DNA of 5,243 bases from JBMNOU01 sp050943215 (GTDB taxonomy: Bacteria > Bacillota > Clostridia > Christensenellales > SZUA-584): assembly GCA_050943215.1 (NCBI GenBank), contig JBMNOU010000100.1, positions 1 to 5,243 of the forward strand, given 5' to 3'. How positions within the stretch are numbered: position 1 is the first letter of the stretch; every line of letters starts with the position of its first letter. Made by a program: the position numbers and the translations under genes. Below are positions 1 to 4,841 of the stretch, one piece after another. Below the pieces are notes generated by a model. The model made no database searches. It had not been told where the DNA came from and saw nothing but the letters and a program-made list of their open reading frames with translations.

Positions 1-1
1 A

Positions 2-319
2 CCCTTGGTGCAAGAGCTCGGCAAGATGGCGGAGGATATGGGCTTGGAATACCAAGCGGATTGTGTCAATACTTTCAATACATTTTGGATCATCAAACAG
101 GCAATCGAAGAAGCACAAAGCTTTGATACCGACGAGCTCGTGAGCACATTGGAGAGCATGGACAGTATTGAGACGATGTGCGGAGAAGGAAGGTTTGCTG
201 GTAAGGAACCAGTAGGACATATCAATATCGGCAAGAACCGTATCATGAAGACTGCTGTTCCGTGGTACCGGATAATGAATGCCAAAGTGGAGTTTGAGTG
301 GTTGCCCGTGCCGGAGTAG
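2..319 (+). CDS. ABC transporter substrate-binding protein, C-terminal fragment (branched-chain amino acid type)
   Basis: This is the end of a gene that enters from the left edge; the frame is open from base 2 and the first TTG or GTG codons are not a real start. About 105 residues are visible. A run with the pattern N-x-F-x-x-F-W-I-I-K-Q-A-I-E-E-A followed by S-F-D-T-D-E-L-V-S-T-L-E and then a G-x-x-x-F-A-G segment resembles the C-terminal lobe of Peripla_BP_6 / LivK-like periplasmic binding proteins, which capture amino acids, short amides or aromatic acids for an ABC permease. The signal peptide and most of the ligand pocket lie outside the window, so the substrate cannot be judged. By hand count G+C is about 48%, lower than in sampled parts of the other genes. 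The gene ends in TAG directly at the start of a 15-nt tandem repeat. Family call fairly sure, ligand unknown. Confidence 0.72.
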   Translation, partial: PLVQELGKMAEDMGLEYQADCVNTFNTFWIIKQAIEEAQSFDTDELVSTLESMDSIETMCGEGRFAGKEPVGHINIGKNRIMKTAVPWYRIMNAKVEFEWLPVPE

Positions 320-350
320 ACAGTTGATGGGTTGACAGTTGATGGGTTGA
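319..350. repeat. 15-nt tandem repeat, two copies, at the stop codon
   Basis: The unit GACAGTTGATGGGTT occurs at 319-333 and 334-348, followed by two more matching bases. The first base is the last base of the TAG stop of the upstream gene. The pentamer GTTGA recurs four times (323, 331, 338, 346), so the array can also be read as alternating 7- and 8-nt units. One junction makes a perfect TTGACA (332-337), but no matching -10 box follows at 16-18 nt, so I do not call a promoter there. Confidence 0.9.
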
Positions 351-447
351 GCTGGAGGCGAAGGGCGGAAGCACAGGTTGCGCTCAAGGCAGCATGCTTC
401 CCGGAATGCAGCGCGAAGCGATAGGTCATGATCGTGAAGGCTGGGTC

Positions 448-496
448 AGTGTCATTCTTCCGATTTGCCGGAGGGTGAGCTCGGAAGAGTGACACT
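448..496 (+). promoter_or_regulatory. Strong 16-bp hairpin in the leader of the FMN oxidoreductase gene
   Basis: The arms 448-463 and 481-496 pair over 16 consecutive positions, 15 Watson-Crick pairs and one G-U (455 with 489), around a 17-nt loop that contains GGAGGG. No run of T follows the right arm, so it is not a standard intrinsic terminator. It lies after the transport gene and 62 nt before the ATG of the next gene. It could be a transcript-end stabilising stem, a leader attenuator element, or an inverted-repeat protein-binding site. The structure is seen directly; the role is inferred. Confidence 0.6.
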
Positions 497-511
497 TGAC
501 ATCTGAGGGCA

Positions 512-530
512 TGACCGCTACCGGCGGTCA
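512..530 (+). promoter_or_regulatory. Perfect 7-bp inverted repeat upstream of the FMN oxidoreductase start
   Basis: TGACCGC (512-518) and GCGGTCA (524-530) are exact reverse complements separated by TACCG. As RNA this forms a small GC-rich hairpin ending 28 nt before the ATG at 559; as DNA it has the size and symmetry of a regulator half-site pair. It lies 15 nt after the larger 448-496 hairpin, so the two may act together. Function unproven. Confidence 0.4.
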
Positions 531-549
531 CACAAGCGATCTGCCAGTC

Positions 550-556
550 GGAGGAG
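550..556 (+). promoter_or_regulatory. Ribosome binding site fixing the ATG at 559
   Basis: GGAGGAG lies two bases before ATG 559 (four bases from the GGAGG core). It favours this ATG over the in-frame upstream TTG (496) and ATG (511). The TTG overlaps the last base of the leader hairpin, and the extra N-terminal residues it would add do not look like the family. Confidence 0.75.
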
Positions 557-558
557 AA

Positions 559-1557
559 ATGAAGAAGACGAGACTTTGTGAGCTTCTGGGAATTGAATAT
601 CCCATCATACAGGCGCCCATGGATTGGATCACGAATGCCGAACTAGTAGCGGCCGTCTCGAACGCAGGCGGCCTGGGAGTTTTGGGGCCAAACGCAGGAC
701 AACGGACGGTCACCACCAGCGTCAGCGAGACAGGCGAGCGGCTCAGGCGCGAGATCAGGAGAACGAAATCCCTCACCGGCAAACCCTTTGGAGTGAACCT
801 CATCAGCAACAAGGGCGCAGATGACTTCGCGTACGACCATTTCAGCGATCAGTGCCACCAGGTGGTCCTGGAGGAAGGTGTTCCCGTGGTTGTGACCGTC
901 GGGGACGGCCCGGGAACCTATACGAGCAGCTTGAAGGAGATCGGGATCAAGGTGCTTCACCGGCCTATCTCCTGTACTCGGGCCACGGCCGTGGAGGCCG
1001 AGCAGGCGGGCGTCGATGCCTTAGCCTGCGTTGGCTACGAAGGAGGAGGGCATCCTGGCTCTGTCAGTGAGTCAACCTCCGTCCTCGTACCTCAGATTGT
1101 CGACGCCGTTGGAATCCCCGTCGTGGCGGGTGGGGGAATTGGCGACGGCAGAGGAATAATCGCAGCTTTAGCCTGGGGGGCAGAGGGCGCGTACATAGGG
1201 ACCAGATTCATGGCGACGACAGAATGTGGGGCTCATGAGAATCTGAAGCGGGCGGTCGTCGAGGCGGCGGACGAAAGCACGGTCGCCCTCCCCTCCACAC
1301 TGGGCGCCATGCGTGCACTGAAGAACTCAATGACTGCACGATGCCAGGAGATGCAGAAAGGCGGCTGCTCCCTTCGGGAGATCACCGACATGTACCACTC
1401 CGGCTACGTGAGGGGAATGTTGGGGGGCGACGGCGAAACCGGCACTTTTGTGTGCGGCGCGGCGTGTGCGCTCGTCACAACCATTCAGAGCGCGGCGGCT
1501 GTCGTCCAAGAATTGGTCGAGGAAGCGGACCAGGTGCTGGCCAGACTTGTATCCTGA
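559..1557 (+). CDS. FMN-dependent nitronate monooxygenase / FabK-like enoyl reductase family protein
   Basis: A 332-residue TIM-barrel flavoprotein of the nitronate monooxygenase (2-nitropropane dioxygenase) / FabK family, close to the usual length. Visible landmarks are the N-terminal YPIIQAPM (14-21), the AAVSNAGGLGVLG loop (31-43), GKPFGVNL (74-81), the GYEGGGHPG motif (159-167) whose His165 matches the family's conserved catalytic histidine, and the FMN-phosphate region GGGIGDGRG (191-199) followed by GAEGAYIGTRF (208-218). Family members either oxidise alkyl nitronates or reduce enoyl thioesters; sequence alone does not separate these. Because a 2-hydroxyacyl-CoA dehydratase subunit follows on the same strand, I favour reduction of an enoyl-CoA or similar substrate over nitronate oxidation, which needs oxygen. 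The protein is predicted cytoplasmic, with no signal peptide. Its leader has two hairpins, suggesting possible regulation. Family is certain, substrate unknown. Confidence 0.92.
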   Translation: MKKTRLCELLGIEYPIIQAPMDWITNAELVAAVSNAGGLGVLGPNAGQRTVTTSVSETGERLRREIRRTKSLTGKPFGVNLISNKGADDFAYDHFSDQCHQVVLEEGVPVVVTVGDGPGTYTSSLKEIGIKVLHRPISCTRATAVEAEQAGVDALACVGYEGGGHPGSVSESTSVLVPQIVDAVGIPVVAGGGIGDGRGIIAALAWGAEGAYIGTRFMATTECGAHENLKRAVVEAADESTVALPSTLGAMRALKNSMTARCQEMQKGGCSLREITDMYHSGYVRGMLGGDGETGTFVCGAACALVTTIQSAAAVVQELVEEADQVLARLVS

Positions 1558-1588
1558 AGCCGGTTTGAGACGGATGAGGTCCACATCC

Positions 1589-1687
1589 ATGCGCTGCTCC
1601 GACTACCGCGGTCTGGACTACAGCCTGGTGAGGACCAGATTGGAGACCTTCATCAAAACCCTGGCTGGAGGGCCCATATATGGATGA
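1589..1687 (+). CDS. Possible small ORF (32 aa) overlapping the dehydratase start
   Basis: An ATG at 1589 lies nine bases after a purine-rich GGATGAGG (1572-1579). The frame runs 32 codons to a TGA at 1685-1687, overlapping the ATG of the next gene (1680) by eight bases, as translationally coupled genes often do. The peptide is basic and not obviously random, with DYRGLDYSLVRTRLETFIK near its start. An upstream ATG at 1574 in the same frame would give 37 residues. The frame is also open far back inside the preceding gene, so chance is a serious alternative, as is a decayed end of a lost gene. I recognise no family. Confidence 0.25.
   Translation: MRCSDYRGLDYSLVRTRLETFIKTLAGGPIYG
1667..1672 (+). 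promoter_or_regulatory. Ribosome binding site of the dehydratase gene
   Basis: GGAGGG lies seven bases before ATG 1680, an ideal spacing. It supports this start although the codon lies inside the candidate small ORF ending at 1687. Confidence 0.8.
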
Positions 1688-3059
1688 GTTCCTTGCGCTG
1701 TGCGGCTTCAGCGAGCACGAACGCCTGTCGGCACTACCCCGCGTGAGAGAGGTATTCGCCCGGCTGGGAGTGTCCGAAGACGACGTCGAGCGCGGCAAGA
1801 TCCGGCTGACCACCTACTATGACATGGAGTTGGAGGGCATCCGCAAGCTCGTGCGCATCATTCTGAACAACCTCTGCAACACGGTGCTGATGAGGGATAC
1901 GGGAAGAACAAAGATAGTGCACGCGTGTATGGCTCCAGGAATGGATATCCTCGGATCGGCGATCATGGAGTACTCCAGGAACGTAGGGATCATCGACCCA
2001 AACTTCACCTTCATGTTCGTGCTGGGAGCCGTATTCGACAAATACGTACCGGTTCTGGAGTCCGCAGAGAGACAGTGGCTGAAGGGCGGCGTCGCCGCCC
2101 ACTGCGGAATGGTGAAGAGCAGACTCGGATTGATCTCTCTGGGGATGGTCCCTAGGCCGGACCTGACGATCACCACCGGGTTCGCCTGCGATACGAGCCC
2201 CCGGACCAACGAGCTCCTCGAGGAGATACACGGAATACCCGCCTGCTACGTAGACACATGCCAGGATAGAGAGTTGAGCGAGTACCCGAACGCAGGGCGC
2301 GCTACGGCCTTTGCTGCCAAGAGCATGCGGGCGGCAGCCCAGCGGATAGAGCAAGAAACAGGCTTCCAGATAACCGATCGAATGCTGTTTGAAGTCCTGG
2401 AGGCCAGAAGGCCGCTTGATCTATCTCTCGGCAGGCTCTTCGACCTCATCCAACGGAGCGACCCTCTGCCTTTCGCCTCCAGTCACCTCAACGTTCTCTC
2501 CGTCTTGGGCAGCATCTCGTTCTGTGGACCCGAACTCGGAGAGACGATCGACGCCATAGACACACTTCACGGTGACTTGCTTGAGCGAAGCCGAAGGGGA
2601 GTGGGAGCGACACCAAAGGGCGCGCCCCGCGTGCTCGCAATCTTTCCACACCATCACACCGATCCCCGATGGGAGCACATGGCGAATGAAATGGGTGTGG
2701 CCATCATAGCCTGTGACTTCCAAGGCACACCCCAACGAGGCGCAGACACGACCGTAGTCGACCCGAACGACCCATACGAGATCATCGTGCAGCATCTGAA
2801 CGGAGTGTTCACTCAGCCTCTGGGGGGAAGAGTTGCGACTGTCCTCGATCTGTGTAGGCGGCTAAAAGTTAACGGAGTCCTCAATCACTACCATCTTGGC
2901 TGCAGATACGTCGTCGGAGATATGATGATCTTGAGGGACGCGATCTTGCGGGAACTCGGCATACCGGTGTTGATGATCGAATGGGACAACTTTGACCCGA
3001 GATCATTCAACCGGGAGCAGTATGAAACAAAGCTGCAGACTTTCAGGTCGATGATGTAG
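1680..3059 (+). CDS. 2-hydroxyacyl-CoA dehydratase / benzoyl-CoA reductase family subunit (HgdB/BcrB/BcrC-like)
   Basis: A 459-residue protein, at the long end for this family. Members hold a [4Fe-4S] cluster through conserved cysteines and, after ATP-driven one-electron transfer from an activator, remove water from 2-hydroxyacyl-CoA or reduce aromatic-CoA rings. Landmarks are HCGMVKSRLG (141-150), TTGFACDTSP (165-174) with GIPACYVD downstream (185-192), a second Rossmann-like half beginning near PRVLAIFPHHH (316-326), and GVLNHYHLGCRY (399-410) followed by the typical end GIPVLMIEWDNFD. Cys142, Cys170 and Cys408 sit where the family's cluster ligands are expected; this assignment is by motif position. 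The usual second subunit and the activator ATPase are not adjacent: upstream is an FMN oxidoreductase and downstream a convergent gene. It may pair with a subunit encoded elsewhere or act as a homodimer. Substrate not determinable; family call is firm. Confidence 0.9.
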   Translation: MDEFLALCGFSEHERLSALPRVREVFARLGVSEDDVERGKIRLTTYYDMELEGIRKLVRIILNNLCNTVLMRDTGRTKIVHACMAPGMDILGSAIMEYSRNVGIIDPNFTFMFVLGAVFDKYVPVLESAERQWLKGGVAAHCGMVKSRLGLISLGMVPRPDLTITTGFACDTSPRTNELLEEIHGIPACYVDTCQDRELSEYPNAGRATAFAAKSMRAAAQRIEQETGFQITDRMLFEVLEARRPLDLSLGRLFDLIQRSDPLPFASSHLNVLSVLGSISFCGPELGETIDAIDTLHGDLLERSRRGVGATPKGAPRVLAIFPHHHTDPRWEHMANEMGVAIIACDFQGTPQRGADTTVVDPNDPYEIIVQHLNGVFTQPLGGRVATVLDLCRRLKVNGVLNHYHLGCRYVVGDMMILRDAILRELGIPVLMIEWDNFDPRSFNREQYETKLQTFRSMM

Positions 3060-3096
3060 GCATCGAGCGGGCGCTGCTGCTGTGAGAGCGGCCGGT

Positions 3097-3216
3097 CTAC
3101 ATCAGTGCCGCAATGCCGGCATCCAGTATACTGGTGGTCATCAGCGTCTCCTCGGGTCTCAGCGTCTCCTCGGGTCTATCTGTGTCGTGCCCCACGGTCA
3201 CGAGGCCCACGGTCAC
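3097..3216 (-). CDS. Possible small ORF (39 aa) with in-frame tandem repeats, coupled by a GTGA overlap
   Basis: On the minus strand a GTG at 3216-3214 overlaps the TGA stop of the larger gene (3215-3213) as GTGA, a common coupling arrangement. The frame stays open for 39 codons to TAG at 3099-3097. The peptide begins VTVGL VTVGH, continues RPEETL RPEETL, and ends MTTSILDAGIAALM. Both DNA repeats in this stretch have lengths divisible by three (15 and 18 nt), so both are kept in frame. Upstream in the same frame is a TAA (3237-3235), so it cannot be a simple extension of another ORF without a frameshift. There is no strong ribosome binding site; AAGG four bases before GTG is weak. The alternative is noncoding repeat DNA that happens to be open. 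No family recognised. Confidence 0.25.
   Translation of the reverse strand: MTVGLVTVGHDTDRPEETLRPEETLMTTSILDAGIAALM
3123..3134. repeat. 12-bp perfect palindrome in the convergent interval
   Basis: CCAGTATACTGG is fully self-complementary. It lies 64 bases after the dehydratase stop and just before the 18-nt repeat. It could be a protein-binding site or chance; with no loop it is not a terminator stem, and no T-run follows. Confidence 0.45.
3141..3177. repeat. 18-nt tandem repeat, two exact copies
   Basis: CAGCGTCTCCTCGGGTCT occurs at 3142-3159 and 3160-3177, and the base before each copy (T at 3141 and 3159) also matches. In the minus-strand small ORF it encodes RPEETL twice. Exact identity points to recent duplication. 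Confidence 0.92.
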
Positions 3217-3222
3217 GAGGCC
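3191..3222. repeat. 15-nt tandem repeat, two exact copies, spanning a stop codon
   Basis: CCCACGGTCACGAGG occurs at 3191-3205 and 3206-3220 with two further matching bases. The copy at 3206-3220 contains the TGA stop of the minus-strand gene (3213-3215), so the duplication copied the very end of that gene into its downstream flank. Confidence 0.92.
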
Positions 3223-3971
3223 TTCGATCCGTCCTTATTCATGCCGAGGCGTTCGTAGTATTCCTGGGGAATGTCCGCCGGGTTCTTGTAGAGGTAGTGG
3301 ATGCAGGGGTCGCCGGGCTTCTTCGGGAATGGGGAGGCGTGGACCCAAAACTGAGCACCCGGCCCACCCACCTCGATGGGAATAATCTCCTGGCCCAACG
3401 GGCAATGGACGCAGTAGACGGGTATGTCCGTCTCGCCCCACGTGTGCGGACCGGGCTTGCGGAGCTTGCGGTAACCGTCTTCGCCTTCGAAGAGACCCGC
3501 ATTGATGAGCCTGCCGCCACTGCCGCACGGATTCAGCGTGATGATGATCTTCTCGTCATCCTCCGCAACAGTGAGACCCGGATAGCTATGGTGCTGCCTC
3601 GCCAACTCGATGCACCACGTGACCCATGCTCTCAGCCCTTTTTCTTCGATGAGCGCTCGCCTTTCGGCGACCGACTCGGTGTTGCTGAACTTGGCCACCA
3701 TCAACTCACGAATGACCTGGACGACCGTCTCTTCCCCGTTTGTGTCACAAATGAAGGAGCAGAGTGCGGCCAACCAATCCACAAACATGTCATGCGTGAG
3801 GTTCTTGGTTTCCGCCTCCCGACGGCACCAATAGCGCGCCCTTTCGAGGTCACCATCATCAATAGCCTCTAGAGCGAGATCCATGCAGTCCTTTGAGAAA
3901 TCCTGCAACTCGCGTTCAGTGAAGATCCTGCCTGCATCCGGCGCCGACTCGGACTGTTCCTGGCCCGACAT
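3213..3971 (-). CDS. Unrecognised 252-aa protein with a C-terminal cysteine cluster
   Basis: I cannot name this family. The N-terminal half (about 15-130) is helical and charged, with ARYWCRREAETKNLTHDMF (45-63) and a tryptophan-rich stretch ending in RQHHSYPG (125-132). The C-terminal half looks like a metal or cluster site: NPCGSGGRL (147-155), PGPHTWGE (173-180), VYCVHCPLGQE (185-195) and DPCIHYLY (221-228). Cys149, Cys187, Cys190 and Cys223 could together bind zinc or an Fe-S cluster, with nearby His189, His211 and His225 as other candidates. There is no signal peptide and no membrane segment, so it is predicted cytoplasmic. The ATG at 3971 has a strong ribosome binding site. It follows an SDR and an FAD oxidoreductase on the same strand after a 90-nt gap, so a role in the same pathway is plausible but unproven. 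The stop codon lies inside a 15-nt tandem repeat. Confidence 0.85.
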   Translation of the reverse strand: MSGQEQSESAPDAGRIFTERELQDFSKDCMDLALEAIDDGDLERARYWCRREAETKNLTHDMFVDWLAALCSFICDTNGEETVVQVIRELMVAKFSNTESVAERRALIEEKGLRAWVTWCIELARQHHSYPGLTVAEDDEKIIITLNPCGSGGRLINAGLFEGEDGYRKLRKPGPHTWGETDIPVYCVHCPLGQEIIPIEVGGPGAQFWVHASPFPKKPGDPCIHYLYKNPADIPQEYYERLGMNKDGSKAS

Positions 3972-3976
3972 CTTGA

Positions 3977-3985
3977 CCCTCCTCT
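3977..3985 (-). promoter_or_regulatory. Ribosome binding site of the cysteine-cluster protein gene
   Basis: On the minus strand AGAGGAGGG lies five bases before the ATG at 3971. This strong site fixes the start and shows the gene has its own translation initiation, not dependent on the gene upstream. Confidence 0.8.
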
Positions 3986-4061
3986 AGCGCATGGAGATAT
4001 TTATGAACTCGCCTGCCGGATCGACGTTAGGCGGGGTATCCTTATTTGTACTGGCGCTCCA

Positions 4062-4826
4062 CTACCAGGCCGTCCAACCGCCGTCGACAACGAGGGATGT
4101 TCCTGTTATGTAGCTGGACTCATCGGAGGCGAAGAACAGGGCGGCGTTGACGATATCCTCGGGCAGGCCGACGCGCCCCAGCAGTATTCTCGGAGGAACC
4201 TCTTCCTGCACATCCAACTCCTCATCGAACCCACCTGCCTTGTCAGGGTTCAAGATCATCCCGGGCACTATCGTGTTTGAGCGGATGCCATGACACGCGA
4301 GTTCGCGCGCCACGGATCTGGACGCGGCCAGGACCCCGCCCTTGGCCGCTGCGTGGGCAAACACCCCGATCGGCTGTCCCGCAATGCCGGCAATCGAGGA
4401 GACGTTGATGATCGACCCTCCGCCCGACTTGATCATCAACGGAACCGCCGCCTTCACCATATAGAAGAGCAGGCTGAGCTCGTTGTCGATGGTGAACTGC
4501 CAATCCTCCGCCGTCATCTCGGCCAGCCAGGCAAAGCGCGGGGCCGCCGCGTTATTGTAGAGGACGTCGAGCCGGCCGTAGGCCTCCTCGGTGAGCTTCA
4601 CCAGGCTCTCGGCGGCACCCGGAGCGCAGAGGTCCAGCGGCTCGAGCGAGACCATCGCGCCGCCGCTGGCATGCACCTGGCTTACAGTTTCCCGGTTGCC
4701 CTCAACGTTGAGGTCGCAACCCACGATTTTTGCCCCCTCAGAGGCAAAGCGCAGGGCCGCCGTCCTTCCCATCCCCTGGGCGGTGCCCGTTATCAGCGCC
4801 ACCTTGCCTTCCAGACGTCCTGCCAT
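4062..4826 (-). CDS. Short-chain dehydrogenase/reductase (SDR) with His in place of the catalytic Tyr
   Basis: A 254-residue classical-length SDR, expected to interconvert a hydroxyl and a keto group using NAD(H) or NADP(H). The Rossmann motif TGxxxGxG is at 13-20, an acidic Asp38 after the second strand (CDLN) favours NAD(H), the NNAA motif is at 91-94, the catalytic-type Asn is Asn115, and the Ser region NVSS is at 141-144. The C-terminal half has IVPGMI (186-191) and the usual end TGTSLVVDGG (241-250). The expected YxxxK reads HAAAK (158-162): Lys162 is kept but Tyr is His158. I recall HxxxK variants in other SDR sequences, so this may be a subfamily trait and not damage; the rest of the protein is intact. 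It starts 15 nt after the FAD oxidoreductase stop, so the two are very probably cotranscribed. Substrate unknown. Confidence 0.93.
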   Translation of the reverse strand: MAGRLEGKVALITGTAQGMGRTAALRFASEGAKIVGCDLNVEGNRETVSQVHASGGAMVSLEPLDLCAPGAAESLVKLTEEAYGRLDVLYNNAAAPRFAWLAEMTAEDWQFTIDNELSLLFYMVKAAVPLMIKSGGGSIINVSSIAGIAGQPIGVFAHAAAKGGVLAASRSVARELACHGIRSNTIVPGMILNPDKAGGFDEELDVQEEVPPRILLGRVGLPEDIVNAALFFASDESSYITGTSLVVDGGWTAW

Positions 4827-4833
4827 AGCTATT

Positions 4834-4840
4834 CTCCTTT
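4834..4840 (-). promoter_or_regulatory. Ribosome binding site of the SDR gene
   Basis: On the minus strand AAAGGAG lies seven bases before the ATG at 4826 and begins one base after the TAA of the upstream gene (4844-4842). Start and operon spacing are both well supported. Confidence 0.8.
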
Positions 4841-4841
4841 C

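Noticed and set aside
319..350. CRISPR array or integration-site repeat
   Set aside because: Copies are directly adjacent without spacers, there are only two, and no integrase, Cas or tRNA sequence is nearby.
405..492. 28-codon ORF from an ATG near 406 running through the large hairpin
   Set aside because: There is no ribosome binding site, and the reading frame is constrained by the hairpin instead of showing coding features.
332..524. TTGACA boxes at 332-337 and 496-501 as promoter -35 elements
   Set aside because: No convincing -10 box lies 16-18 nt downstream of either; the first comes from the tandem repeat junction and the second overlaps the hairpin end.
496..558. Longer N-terminus for the FMN protein from TTG 496 or ATG 511
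   Set aside because: The added residues do not resemble the family, the TTG overlaps the leader hairpin, and the ATG at 559 has its own GGAGGAG and matches the usual family start.
1734..2354. Minus-strand open frame of 206 codons inside the dehydratase gene
   Set aside because: The plus strand carries clear family motifs across the whole span; the antisense frame has no recognisable motif.
3060..3122. Intrinsic terminator after the dehydratase gene
   Set aside because: Short GC-rich inverted matches exist (for example GCCGG at 3091 with CCGGC at 3116), but the stem is weak and no T-run follows.
3105..3872. Plus-strand open frame of 255 codons opposite the cysteine-cluster gene
   Set aside because: It has no good ribosome binding site, is rich in Arg and Pro in a low-complexity way, passes through the tandem repeats, and the opposite strand has a strong start site and structured motifs.
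3984..3992. Two-codon ATG-CGC-TAG ORF on the minus strand overlapping the ribosome binding site at 3977-3985
   Set aside because: Too short to judge, with no ribosome binding site of its own; expected by chance.
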